Origin: Agreia sp. Leaf283
GTDB lineage: Bacteria; Actinomycetota; Actinomycetes; Actinomycetales; Microbacteriaceae
Direction of reading: 5' to 3'
NCBI RefSeq assembly: GCF_001422485.1
Contig: NZ_LMNF01000001.1
Location: 1,795,374 to 1,859,373 of the forward strand
Length of the DNA: 64,000 bases
How positions within the stretch are numbered: the stretch's first letter is position 1; each line of letters starts with the position of its first letter. This document shows positions 36,163-43,174 of this stretch, in pieces. The notes beneath the pieces were generated by a model that was not told the origin of the DNA, searched no databases, and saw only the letters and a program-made list of their open reading frames with translations. The position numbers and the translations under genes are program-made.

Positions 36163-36878
36163 CGGAGTGCCCTCTTCACTCGTGCGAGCCAGCCGGTCGC
36201 CTGCGGCTCCGGATCGGCGTCGGGCGGGGAGCCGACCACCTGCAGGTCGATGTGCACGCCGGTGAGCCGGCCGTCGGCATCCAGGGTCTGGAGAACGGGG
36301 TAGAAGCCGTCGCCCCAGCCCGAGTGGGCGAGGATCACGTTCTCGCCCGAGCGGGCCAGCGGCATCTCGATGTTCGCGGTGCCCGCGCGAAGCGGCGCGT
36401 CGGAGTCCATGATGTCGAACCACGAGCCGGGCTCGCCGGTGTCGAACACCTCGTCGTACCAGCTGTCGCCGTCGTTCGGCATCGACGCCTCCACCGCGTC
36501 GGCATCGAAGAAGGCGACGGTTCCGGCATCGACGGCCACGCCGAAGAAGGAGCCGGGCTCGGGAGGGCCGTCGGGACCGGGCACCGGCTCGACCGACGCG
36601 GTCGGAACATTCGAGACGACCAGCGAGAGATAGGCCTCGCGCAGGTGCGAGCCGTCGCGCTGGGTCGACACGTCGGCGATCGTCACCGCGACCCGGTGGT
36701 CGCCCGGCGGGATGCGCACGGTGATCGGTCGGTCGAGGGCGACGAACGGGTCGGCGGCCCCGAGAGTGCCCGAGGGAACGCGGAGCACGCCGAGCTCGTG
36801 CACGGTGAGCTCTCCCGCGGCCCCCGTGACGAGGGGGGCGTCGCCGGGAACGAGGGCGAAGAAGTCGGAGAGGCGCAC
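36159..36878 (-). CDS. DUF4241 domain protein
   Basis: A 239-residue soluble protein with the DUF4241 layout: an N-terminal region ending VPSGTLGAADPFVAL, a middle FFGVAVDAGTVAFFDADAVEA and the C-terminal NVILAHSGWGDGFYPVLQTLDADGRLTGVHIDL. The G-x-GDG-YPV motif is its most conserved part. Function is unknown. It is translationally coupled to the MarP-like protease, which makes a functional link worth testing. Confidence 0.8.
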   Translation of the reverse strand: MRLSDFFALVPGDAPLVTGAAGELTVHELGVLRVPSGTLGAADPFVALDRPITVRIPPGDHRVAVTIADVSTQRDGSHLREAYLSLVVSNVPTASVEPVPGPDGPPEPGSFFGVAVDAGTVAFFDADAVEASMPNDGDSWYDEVFDTGEPGSWFDIMDSDAPLRAGTANIEMPLARSGENVILAHSGWGDGFYPVLQTLDADGRLTGVHIDLQVVGSPPDADPEPQATGWLARVKRALR

Positions 36879-36908
36879 GAAGCAATGATGCCAGCAGGCG
36901 CCGGTGCG

Positions 36909-37796
36909 CTACCTGGAGATCAGTAGATCGCTGAAGCGGAATCCGCCGCGGGGCGGGAGGGCCGCCCGGATCTGCTCTGCCGAGAAGTCGAGTCGGGGGC
37001 GCAGTTCGGCGGGCAGCTCGGCGGTCGGGGGAGCGGCGACGGAGACACCTTCCGCCAGCATCGTGGCCTGGGCCTTCGCGATCAGCGGAACCTTCATGGT
37101 CCACTCCGTGAGCTGGGCGACCGCTCGGATCGCCCAGACCGGTGCGGGAACGATCACGACCCGTCGCCCCACCAGCGTCGAGACGCGCCGCACCGCCTCG
37201 CTCAGCAGCAATTCCTCGTGCCCGGTCACCGCATGGGTCGCGTTCGGCAGGCGCCCCTCGAGGGATGCGACAAGCACGTCGACCATCTCGCTCACGGGGA
37301 TCGGGCGGATGCTCTTCTCGCGCAGCCCCACGGTCGCGAAGAGCGGGAGGGTCTGCACCGAGTGGCTGAGGTGATCGACCAGGTGGTCGCCGTGGCCGTA
37401 GATCATGCCGGCCTTGAGGATCGTGAACTCGAGTCCCGATGCGCGGACTATCTCCTCCGCGGCCCACTTCGACTCGTGATAGGCCGACCCGCAGCCGGGC
37501 CGCGCACGCAGGAAGCTGAGCATCACGATGCGGGGAACACCCGCGCGCTTGGCCGCCTCGATCACCGCCCGGGTGCCTTCGATGTGTACCTTGTCGTACG
37601 TCTGGTCGCCGATCTCGCGGTTGATGCCCGCGCAGTGCGCAACGGCGTCGCAACCGTCGAACGCGGCGGCCAGGGCGTCGACGTCGGTGATGTCGGTGCC
37701 CGTTCGCCGCGAGACGAGCGCGACCTCGCCGGCGGCGTATCGCTCGGCCAGGTGACGGCCGACAAAACCGGCGCCGCCGGTGATGGCGATCTTCAT
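36909..37796 (-). CDS. NAD(P)-binding epimerase-like protein (NDUFA9-like SDR)
   Basis: A 295-residue atypical short-chain dehydrogenase. The Rossmann motif is MKIAITGGAGFVGRHLAERY, with discriminating loop VSRRTGTDITDVDAL and active-site-like YHESKWAAEEIV. The C-terminal part resembles the complex I NDUFA9 group (ELRPRLDFSAEQIRAALPPRGG). Possible roles are a quinone-linked or membrane-associated reductase or an assembly factor; substrate unknown. It lies just outside the left end of the tRNA-Lys island. Confidence 0.85.
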   Translation of the reverse strand: MKIAITGGAGFVGRHLAERYAAGEVALVSRRTGTDITDVDALAAAFDGCDAVAHCAGINREIGDQTYDKVHIEGTRAVIEAAKRAGVPRIVMLSFLRARPGCGSAYHESKWAAEEIVRASGLEFTILKAGMIYGHGDHLVDHLSHSVQTLPLFATVGLREKSIRPIPVSEMVDVLVASLEGRLPNATHAVTGHEELLLSEAVRRVSTLVGRRVVIVPAPVWAIRAVAQLTEWTMKVPLIAKAQATMLAEGVSVAAPPTAELPAELRPRLDFSAEQIRAALPPRGGFRFSDLLISR

Positions 37797-37842
37797 GTGT
37801 CTCCTCCGCGACTCTCACTGCTGTTCGCAGAGGCGGCGGATG

Positions 37843-37892
37843 CGGTGGGCCCCGCCGGGCTCGAACCGGCGACCCGCGGATTAAAAGTCCGA
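37843..37892. repeat. Left attachment-site repeat (attL), tRNA-Lys 3' fragment
   Basis: 50 bases identical to 43042-43091, diverging at exactly the flanking bases on both sides. It contains the T arm, acceptor 3' strand and anticodon loop of tRNA-Lys on the minus strand, but no D arm or 5' acceptor strand, so it is not a working tRNA. Confidence 0.92.
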
Positions 37893-38062
37893 ACTCCACC
37901 TCAGTGAAACACTAGCAAATATGGCGACTCCCGCATGGTTCCGGCCTTCCGTATCACCTGGGCATCTCTTCAATCTCGGGAATACTGCGCCGATTGTGGG
38001 CAGGGCGTGGGCAAGTAGTGGGCAGTCGGGCCGGTGTCGGTGGCCCGCGAGAGTCTGTGGCC

Positions 38063-38197
38063 ATGACTGAACCGAAGCCCACACGCGAGCAGTGCATCGC
38101 TGAGGCCGCCGCTGTTCTCGCTGCCGCCTGCGACCGCATCCAACTCGAACGGCTCGCTTCCGCGGCACGAACTCGAGCAGGTGCCCCGAATGACTGA
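38063..38197 (+). CDS. Island micro-protein A (44 residues)
   Basis: MTEPKPTREQCIAEAAAVLA followed by ACDRIQLERLASAARTRAG. It shares the pattern MTE-x-PTRE-C-AEAAAV-AAACDR with the next ORF. It overlaps that ORF by eight bases in another frame. Similarity between two adjacent tiny frames is strong evidence that both are translated. A helical, Ala-rich segment with one conserved Cys; function unknown. Confidence 0.6.
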   Translation: MTEPKPTREQCIAEAAAVLAAACDRIQLERLASAARTRAGAPND

Positions 38198-38342
38198 AGA
38201 AAGGCCCACACGTGAACTGTGCCTTGCCGAGGCTGCCGCGGTGTTCGCCGCTGCGTGCGACCGCATGGACCTCGAAGCGATCGTCGCCGCCCATCTCAGA
38301 GTCCCCGTTATGGGGGACGCCGAGCATGCTGACGATTCGTAG
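38190..38342 (+). CDS. Island micro-protein B (50 residues), paralogue of A
   Basis: MTEERPTRELCLAEAAAVFA then ACDRMDLEAIVAAHLRV. About half its residues match the preceding ORF, including TRE-C-AEAAAV and AAACDR. It begins inside the first ORF's end and stops nine bases before the next gene. Probably a tandem duplication; the role is unknown. Confidence 0.6.
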   Translation: MTEERPTRELCLAEAAAVFAAACDRMDLEAIVAAHLRVPVMGDAEHADDS

Positions 38343-38351
38343 TCTTGGGGC

Positions 38352-38633
38352 ATGAGCCAAACCCCGCTAGAGCAGCCCGTTGCGAAGCCTACGACGGCGC
38401 TGGTTGTCATCGGCGTGATCCTGGCTGTGTTGGGCGCCCTCAACGGGGTCGCAGGCCTCGTCTGGATTGCCGTCTTCTACCTAAGTCAGGCCCGGGCGCC
38501 GCTCCCCGACGTCGGGGGCGTCAACCTTGTGATCGGCGGAGTGCTGTTCCTCGTAGGCATCGTATTCGCCGTGGTCGCGATCGTGATTCTCATCACAGCA
38601 TCGCGTCGACGCCGTAGTCGAGCGGCCATCTAG
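38352..38633 (+). CDS. Two-TM membrane protein
   Basis: A 93-residue protein: MSQTPLEQPVAKPTTA, membrane segment LVVIGVILAVLGALNGVAGLVWIAVFYL, a loop QARAPLPDVGG, a second segment LVIGGVLFLVGIVFAVVAIVILI and the basic tail ASRRRRSRAAI. Both ends are predicted to be cytoplasmic. It is followed within four bases by the lipoprotein gene, suggesting co-expression. No family recognised. Confidence 0.65.
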   Translation: MSQTPLEQPVAKPTTALVVIGVILAVLGALNGVAGLVWIAVFYLSQARAPLPDVGGVNLVIGGVLFLVGIVFAVVAIVILITASRRRRSRAAI

Positions 38634-38637
38634 CCCC

Positions 38638-39396
38638 TTGCGAAGAATTCAGCTGCTCACAGCAGTCATAGGCCTGACTGTTCTTCTGGCCGGGTGCGCG
38701 AGCTCACCCGAGCCGACGTCGACGGCCGTTGCGAAACCAAGCTCTACTACAACGCGCACCGCGACCCCGACTCCCAAGCCCACGTACGTGCCAGAGCCAT
38801 ACACCTACTCGTTCACCTGTCACGACGCGGAGTTCAAGGCGTATGAATTCGTCGACTACCGGGCCGCCTGGGACTCCCCAACGCCGTTGGTGGGCTGCGA
38901 CGGCGTGCAGGCGGGAGGCTCGTTCTACAGCGACACGCAGAAGGCAGCCTCAGCTGCGGCTGGTCAGAAAGACCTCTCGTCGTTGGTGTACCTCTATGGG
39001 ACCTGCGCCTCGTTGCACACTTCCGTTTACGGTTCACTGCCCTCGTATTCGGCAAACCAGGTTGCGGAGCTCACGGGCGTATTCATGCTCTGCCCCGACC
39101 AGCCGGGTGCCGCGGCCGTGCAGGCGAAGTTAGGGGTTGCTGTCGCGCTGGACGCTGAGCGTGAGTCCGGCAATAGGTTCGGCGCCGGCATTAGACGCGT
39201 CGGCGTCGATATTCAGCCCGGGACGTTCGTTTCTGAGGGCAACATCACAAACTGCTACTGGGAGCGACTCGACAGCGCCGGCAACATCATCGACAACAAC
39301 TTTCTGACCCAGGCCCTGCGCGTTGAGGTTGTCCTCGAGGCCGGCGACTTCTCGTTTAGTTCTGACGGCTGCGGCGAATGGGTGCGCGTCGGCTGA
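38638..39396 (+). CDS. Island lipoprotein, 252 residues
   Basis: A TTG start opens signal peptide MRRIQLLTAVIGLTVLLAGC with lipobox LLAGC. A Ser/Thr/Pro-rich linker (TPTPKPTYVPEPYT) leads to a domain with cysteines in SFTCHDAEF, LVGCDGV, YGTCASL, FMLCPDQ, ITNCYWER and SDGCGEW, enough for three disulfides. The last 60 residues (GIRRVGVDIQPGTFVSEGNITNCYWERL) resemble a beta-rich repeat seen in other secreted actinobacterial proteins. Function unknown. Confidence 0.75.
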   Translation: MRRIQLLTAVIGLTVLLAGCASSPEPTSTAVAKPSSTTTRTATPTPKPTYVPEPYTYSFTCHDAEFKAYEFVDYRAAWDSPTPLVGCDGVQAGGSFYSDTQKAASAAAGQKDLSSLVYLYGTCASLHTSVYGSLPSYSANQVAELTGVFMLCPDQPGAAAVQAKLGVAVALDAERESGNRFGAGIRRVGVDIQPGTFVSEGNITNCYWERLDSAGNIIDNNFLTQALRVEVVLEAGDFSFSSDGCGEWVRVG

Positions 39397-39794
39397 CCAA
39401 ATCCGTTTCGGACCCGGGCTGAGGACCCACGACATTAACGGCTCGGGGCCCAAGATTTGCGCGCGACACGCCGTGCGGATTCGATGGTCGTTAAATATTT
39501 CTCATCCGCATTCGGTGCACGATGTTATCCACAAGGAGTGTGATGAGTGCCCGAATCTCGGGATTTTTCCTGTGGAGAAATGGTTGAAAAGCCTGGGGAC
39601 AAAGGGCGGTTTCCTGGGGAGAGTTACACGGGCGTAATTCGCCGCAGTTGTGCGCCTGTGTTTTGTCGCGGGTCATCGGTACGATTGCCATACCGAAGCC
39701 TGCTCAGACAAAAGCCCCGACCTGGGGCCGGGGCTTTTAGTTCAGTCCGCAATTACTAATCGAGCGCCAACTCGATCTGACCCAGAAGGACCCA
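39397..39794. other. Non-coding island segment with DnaA-box-like sites
   Basis: Nearly 400 bases without a credible gene and visibly more AT-rich than its surroundings (for example GTTAAATATTTCTC near 39489). It carries an exact TTATCCACA (39525-39533) and TGTGGAGAA (39571-39579), the reverse complement of TTCTCCACA. Both fit TTNTCCACA, in opposite orientation 37 bases apart. A terminator-like hairpin lies at 39710-39738. It could be a replication or excision control region of the element. Confidence 0.45.
39710..39738 (+). terminator. Terminator-like hairpin in the island
   Basis: AAAAGCCCCG (39710-39719) pairs perfectly with CGGGGCTTTT (39729-39738) around a 9-base loop, a classic intrinsic terminator with a T run that works in both directions. 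The lipoprotein stop is 300 bases upstream, so it may end a separate short RNA. Confidence 0.75.
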
Positions 39795-39959
39795 ATGTCC
39801 AGACCCCGAGCCGCGTTTTCGCGTTTCCCCAACAGTAATTCATTCGTTAGGCGTGCCGCAATTTCGCCCGGCGTGTCGCAGTTGCGCAATTCGCAAAACT
39901 CGTTTTCTCCCCCGCGGTCACTGGCCCCGGATGGACCACTGGAAGCTGTGAGGCTTTAG
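39795..39959 (+). CDS. Possible 54-residue ORF
   Basis: ATG 39795 follows AGAAGGA at close spacing and reads MSRPRAAFSRFPNSNSFVRR, a basic, low-complexity peptide, to a TAG. Its end overlaps the convergent zinc-ribbon gene by four bases. There is no family support, and it may be spurious. Confidence 0.25.
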   Translation: MSRPRAAFSRFPNSNSFVRRAAISPGVSQLRNSQNSFSPPRSLAPDGPLEAVRL

Positions 39960-40171
39960 AGCTCATGGCCGCAATCGACGCAGCGCATCGTGCCCACGTA
40001 GGCACTGACCCGCCCTTCGGCGTCGAGTTGTACGGCGCCAGGAACGTCTCGCCCGTTCGCGGCAGTCCGTACGGGCTGAAACCACACCGACCCGCAGGTG
40101 CACACAGTCTCGTTGCTCGGAGTCGTGGACCTCCTGGTCGACGTGAACGCAAGCACAGCCATTTTCATCAC
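39956..40171 (-). CDS. Zinc-ribbon small protein
   Basis: A 71-residue frame whose C-terminal two thirds look real: ETVCTCGSVWFQPVRTAANG and GTMRCVDCGHEL provide CxC and CxxC pairs for one zinc. The start is uncertain: MMKMAVLAF at 40171 follows AGAAAGTG, but the basic N-terminus is less convincing. Similar zinc-ribbon proteins are common in actinophages. Function unknown. Confidence 0.5.
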   Translation of the reverse strand: MMKMAVLAFTSTRRSTTPSNETVCTCGSVWFQPVRTAANGRDVPGAVQLDAEGRVSAYVGTMRCVDCGHEL

Positions 40172-40197
40172 TTTCTAACGCATCGGAGTAAAACGCC

Positions 40198-40395
40198 ATG
40201 GCAAGTCACCACAGGCCCAAGGGGCCGAACGAAACCTGGAAGACGGGGCAGCGCGTCCCGTGGACCGGGAACTGGTCCGACCAGTACGGAGACGTGTATC
40301 GGTTCGAAGCCGGTCACACGTTCCCGCCGTGCATTGACCGTAAGGGTGAATGTGCATTCCGGAGTCTCGTAGTTAGCGCCGCTGCAACGGCCTAG
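40198..40395 (+). CDS. Small YjzC-like protein
   Basis: A 65-residue protein, MASHHRPKGPNETWKTGQRV, then GNWSDQYGDVYRFEAGHTFPPCIDRKGECAF. The succession TGQRVPWTGNWSDQYG, EAGHTFPPC resembles YjzC-type and phage-borne small proteins with a GQ-P-G-Y-FPP pattern. It has two cysteines. No ribosome site is clear. A 9-bp hairpin follows at 40413. Function unknown. Confidence 0.55.
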   Translation: MASHHRPKGPNETWKTGQRVPWTGNWSDQYGDVYRFEAGHTFPPCIDRKGECAFRSLVVSAAATA

Positions 40396-40412
40396 TTTCT
40401 AGATGCTGGGTG

Positions 40413-40444
40413 ACGAGGGCGTGGGCTGAGGCCTGCGCCCTCGT
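40413..40444 (+). terminator. Hairpin after the YjzC-like gene
   Basis: ACGAGGGCG (40413-40421) pairs with CGCCCTCGT (40436-40444), with a 14-base loop and TTGCGTT after it. It lies 17 bases past the stop. Confidence 0.55.
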
Positions 40445-40598
40445 TGCGTTCGAGAGGGGCTCCACGTACTGTCCATGCACGACGGGATACGACAAGAATG
40501 CAGCGGCGCCGACAGAACTGCAAGTCCCCCATTTGCGGCGCGACCTCGAGCGCCAGGGGGCTCTGGCCGAGACGGGCCATGCGCAATATGGTGAACGA

Positions 40599-41081
40599 AT
40601 GAACAGCGTTGAGGACTTCAAGCTTCTGGCCCGTCAGTCGTTTCACAAGCCGTGGGACGTCTTCGAGGCGTCGATGGGCGTGCCGTATGCCGTGCGCCCG
40701 ATGGACTGGGCCCTGGCTTTCGCGCCGTCCAAGATTCCGGAAATCGCGACGGTGATCGCGGCGTACAACGCCTGGGCCGCCTCGGTGATAGCTCCTGAGT
40801 GGACCGAATCGGACTTCGACGAGCCGTGGCCCGAAGACCGGAAGGTCGACATCTGCAGGTTCATCCTGGAACGCGGGCTGCCGCCGTTCGACGACAGCAC
40901 GATCACGGGTCCGTCCGTCTTGAAGAACTACGAGACGCTCGGCATGGTGCGCGCTGCGATTCTCGCGGCAGGTATTGTTCCGGTTGCCGAGGGCGAGAAT
41001 CGGCCCTTGAGGCTTCTCGAGCTTGAGCGGTGGGAGAACATGCTGGCCGATAGAATCGCTGCTGGCGTTCGTCGCTCGTAG
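40599..41081 (+). CDS. Island hypothetical protein, 160 residues
   Basis: ATG 40599 gives MNSVEDFKLLARQSFHKPWD and a soluble, mostly helical protein ending ERWENMLADRIAAGVRRS. The frame stays open back to 40410, but that part crosses the upstream hairpin and reads as random sequence, so I place the start here. It has many Trp residues (PMDWALAF, AYNAWAASV, EPWPEDR). No family recognised and no catalytic motif visible. Confidence 0.6.
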   Translation: MNSVEDFKLLARQSFHKPWDVFEASMGVPYAVRPMDWALAFAPSKIPEIATVIAAYNAWAASVIAPEWTESDFDEPWPEDRKVDICRFILERGLPPFDDSTITGPSVLKNYETLGMVRAAILAAGIVPVAEGENRPLRLLELERWENMLADRIAAGVRRS

Positions 41082-41117
41082 AGGCGCGTCGGCCCGAGAA
41101 GACGCCGCTCCTATTGC

Positions 41118-41351
41118 CTAGCTGACCATCGGTAGGAAGTAGACCGCCACTGCATGGTCGACGTCGTCGGCAACGCCCAGCAACTCGGGCTTGGTCTTGT
41201 CGTATATCTGCGTTACGACCCATGACCCGCTCTCGGGCGTGAGTACGCCGAGCACGTCGGACAGGTCCGGGTCTGCGTCGGTCCCGCGGATCACGAGGAC
41301 CTGGCCATTCGTGAAGTTCGTCGTCTGAATCTTGCCGTCGTAGATCATCAC
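41118..41351 (-). CDS. Island hypothetical protein, 77 residues
   Basis: MMIYDGKIQTTNFTNGQVLV then IRGTDADPDLSDVLGVLTPESGSWVV and a hydrophobic end VAVYFLPMVS. Predicted beta-rich soluble protein. It is opposite in direction to its neighbours. The first ATG follows TTCGGTG rather than a clear ribosome site. Function unknown. Confidence 0.5.
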   Translation of the reverse strand: MMIYDGKIQTTNFTNGQVLVIRGTDADPDLSDVLGVLTPESGSWVVTQIYDKTKPELLGVADDVDHAVAVYFLPMVS

Positions 41352-41437
41352 CGAACCCTACCGCCGCCTTTGTCGGAGGTGTTGTCTTACGATCAAATAC
41401 GCGTTGGCCGGGACGCTCCGAACGACAGGAACACCCT

Positions 41438-41698
41438 ATGAACAAGGTCGGCGACCACACAGCCCTGATGGCCGGCATCGACTTCGTCCCGACAGACCCC
41501 TACGCCATCCTGCACATCTACAAGCAGATCTGGTGCGTGGCACCGCACGGGAAGATTCTCGGCTGGATACGGTGGGACGAACCAAAGTCGCACGGTCGCA
41601 TGTTCCACGTCTACTCGCACGGCCTCGACGACAAGGGGAAGCGCGTGTGGGTGAAGTCATTCGAGAAGATCGGATTGGCCGCCACATTCATCCGGTAG
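41438..41698 (+). CDS. Island hypothetical protein, 86 residues
   Basis: MNKVGDHTALMAGIDFVPTD, then AILHIYKQIWCVAPHGKILGWIRWDE, a compact beta-rich domain with conserved-looking aromatic positions and a C-terminal KSFEKIGLAATFIR. ACACCC precedes the ATG without a clear ribosome site. No family recognised. Past it, 41699-41853 contains nothing I can identify. Confidence 0.55.
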   Translation: MNKVGDHTALMAGIDFVPTDPYAILHIYKQIWCVAPHGKILGWIRWDEPKSHGRMFHVYSHGLDDKGKRVWVKSFEKIGLAATFIR

Positions 41699-41853
41699 CA
41701 CGCAGCCGAAATGGCGACCCTCAGCGCCAGGCTGCAACCCGACACCCACGAGCTCGTCGACGGCAAGCCGGGACGCGTGGTCTGAAAGTAGAGCGGGATG
41801 GCGGGCGGCGACGTTCGTGGGGTCGAGGCCGAAGTCGTCGCTATGCTGCGCTC

Positions 41854-42381
41854 ATGACCCCGAGCAATATTCTCAATCTTGCACTGCTGTTCGTCGCGAT
41901 GCTGACTGCAGTATTCACGTTCTTGCAGGCGCGAGAGGCGCGCATCGCTCGTGGGGCGAGTGAGAAAGCTAGAGACGAGGCCGACGAATTCCTGGCTGCT
42001 GCCAAGCGTGCGGCTACAGCTGCCGAGGCGTCTGCTGGCTCCAGTGAGCGCTCCGCTGCCGCTTTGGAGCGGCAGGCCGATCTGGCCGAGAAAGCGAGCA
42101 AGCCCGCGGATCCGTGGGAGATAGAGAAAGTAGGCCAGCATCGCTGGGCAGCCACTAATAAGACTGGGCACAAAGCGATGTTCGTAAACATCGAGACGAG
42201 CCCTCCTGGGCACATTCAGTCAGAGCGGGGTTCTTACGCCGACGTAGCGCAAAATCAGAGCCTCTTCTTCATTTTTGGTGGAGGGCTGACAGATCCTTCT
42301 AGCGTTGATGTGGAAATCTCTTGGCGGTCCCCGGTCACAAGAGCCTCGGAGTCGCAACACTTCACGGTGTCCCAGGACTAG
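41854..42381 (+). CDS. Membrane-anchored coiled-coil protein
   Basis: A 175-residue protein. One N-terminal membrane helix (ILNLALLFVAMLTAVFTFL) is followed by a long Ala/Glu/Arg coiled coil (EARIARGASEKARDEADEFL and AATAAEASAGSSERSAAALE, about residues 25-90). The C-terminal beta domain reads WEIEKVGQHRWAATNKTGHK and ends VEISWRSPVTRASESQHFTV. Cytoplasmic coiled coil and sensor-like domain below a membrane anchor. Function unknown. It converges on the 61-residue gene five bases away. Confidence 0.65.
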   Translation: MTPSNILNLALLFVAMLTAVFTFLQAREARIARGASEKARDEADEFLAAAKRAATAAEASAGSSERSAAALERQADLAEKASKPADPWEIEKVGQHRWAATNKTGHKAMFVNIETSPPGHIQSERGSYADVAQNQSLFFIFGGGLTDPSSVDVEISWRSPVTRASESQHFTVSQD

Positions 42382-42386
42382 TCGAC

Positions 42387-42572
42387 CTACTTTGGTCGGC
42401 GCAAGATGTTGTCGACTTCGCTCCCGGGCAGGTACTTGTCGCCCAGCTGCTCGAGGTTGTGCTTGCGGAGGAACGCCACCTTCTCGGCGCGGCTCTGGAA
42501 GCAGACGGCGAACCAGAGCGCGCGGTTGTCGAGGTCGCGGGCGGCCTCGTGTAAGGCACTCCGAAGAACCAC
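42387..42572 (-). CDS. Actinophage-like small protein
   Basis: A 61-residue protein with GTG start: ALHEAARDLDNRALWFAVCF, then KVAFLRKHNLEQLGDKYLPG. The combination RALWFAVCFQS and LGDKYLPG is familiar from small hypothetical proteins of actinobacterial phages. Its 5' end overlaps the truncated integrase remnant, so it may lie exactly where the integrase N-terminus was lost. Confidence 0.6.
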   Translation of the reverse strand: MVLRSALHEAARDLDNRALWFAVCFQSRAEKVAFLRKHNLEQLGDKYLPGSEVDNILRRPK

Positions 42573-43015
42573 GGCCGACGCAGCGTGCCGTTCCCGGCTT
42601 TCCTCGAATCAATGCTGGCGAACAGGTGCGAGGGCAAAACGCGTGACGGGCTCGTATTCACGGCGCCTGCCGGGGGACCGCTCCGCAACCGAAACTGGAA
42701 ACGCCGCTCGTTCCAGGCCGCCATGGGACAACTCGTCGAGGCGCACCCCGACGTGTGCCCACCATGACGCCGCACGACCTTCGACACACCGCAGCGAGCT
42801 TGGCCATATTTGCCGGCGCGAATGTAAAGGCTGTCCAGCGGATGCTCGGTCACGCCTCAGCGGCCACGACGCTCGACGTCTACAGCGACCTGTTCGACGA
42901 CGATCTAGACGCCGTTGGAGACGCCCTCAGTAACGCGGGCCATCCCTCAATTGTGGGCAGACCGTGGGCAGAACGCCCAAACGGCGATGCTCCGGTAACT
43001 GCGATTCGTCCCTGA
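42555..43015 (+). pseudogene. Tyrosine integrase remnant, truncated and frameshifted
   Basis: The first part (frame from 42555) reads TPKNHGRRSVPFPAFLESML to PDVCPP and stops. The second part, one frame over from 42755, reads MTPHDLRHTAASLAIFAGAN and MLGHASAATTLDVYSDLFDD. These hold the His-x-x-Arg, His and nucleophile Tyr of the catalytic core. Deleting one TG from the GTGTG at 42753-42757 would join the frames (PDV-PTMTPHDL). The N-terminal arm-binding and box I Arg regions are absent. It ends 26 bases before the right attachment repeat. Confidence 0.88.
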
Positions 43016-43041
43016 AATCCTGTAATTTCGGGGGTGTTACA

Positions 43042-43091
43042 CGGTGGGCCCCGCCGGGCTCGAACCGGCGACCCGCGGATTAAAAGTCCGA
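43042..43091. repeat. Right attachment-site repeat (attR)
   Basis: Perfect 50-base match to 37843-37892. Here it forms the 3' half of the complete tRNA-Lys gene, so integration kept the tRNA functional. Confidence 0.92.
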
Positions 43092-43117
43092 TGCTCTACC
43101 AACTGAGCTAGAGGCCC
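43045..43117 (-). tRNA. tRNA-Lys (anticodon UUU)
   Basis: A 73-nt cloverleaf. Acceptor GGGCCTC pairs with GGGGCCC allowing G-U, D arm GCTCAGTTGGTAGAGC, anticodon loop CTTTTAA, T arm GCCGGTTCGAGCCCGGC, discriminator A. CCA is not encoded. It is the integration target of the adjoining island. Confidence 0.96.
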
Positions 43118-43174
43118 GCAGCGACTAATCTAGCGCGTCTTTGACCTCGGATCGAACCGAGGCAGGATGGATGC

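Larger units (their letters stand above)
37843..43091. mobile_element. 5.2-kb integrated island in the tRNA-Lys gene
   Basis: Bounded by perfect 50-bp direct repeats (37843-37892 and 43042-43091), equal to the 3' part of tRNA-Lys(UUU) from the anticodon stem to just past the acceptor end. The complete tRNA survives at the right end; the left copy is a fragment. A tyrosine-integrase remnant ends 26 bases from the right repeat, the usual place for such genes. The cargo consists of small genes unlike the flanking housekeeping set, with longer non-coding and more AT-rich stretches. There are no plasmid-transfer, capsid or recognisable defence genes. It looks like a decayed integrative element that may no longer excise by itself. 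Confidence 0.88.

Noticed and set aside
36163..37899. A 580-codon N-terminal extension of the MarP-like protease
   Set aside because: It reads through two other genes in the wrong frame; the CvpA domain begins at MIDVIV.
37843..37915. A second tRNA-Lys gene at the left end of the island
   Set aside because: Only the 3' 50 bases match. The D arm and 5' acceptor strand are missing, so it is an attachment-site fragment.
39963..40199. A 78-codon minus-strand frame starting MAFYSDALESDENG
   Set aside because: It competes with the zinc-ribbon frame, has an Arg-rich end and no ribosome site. The start of the zinc-ribbon gene remains uncertain, so a frameshift joining the two is not excluded.
40410..40598. 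N-terminal 63 codons of the frame opening at 40410
   Set aside because: They run through a terminator-like hairpin and read as unstructured sequence; the plausible start is ATG 40599.
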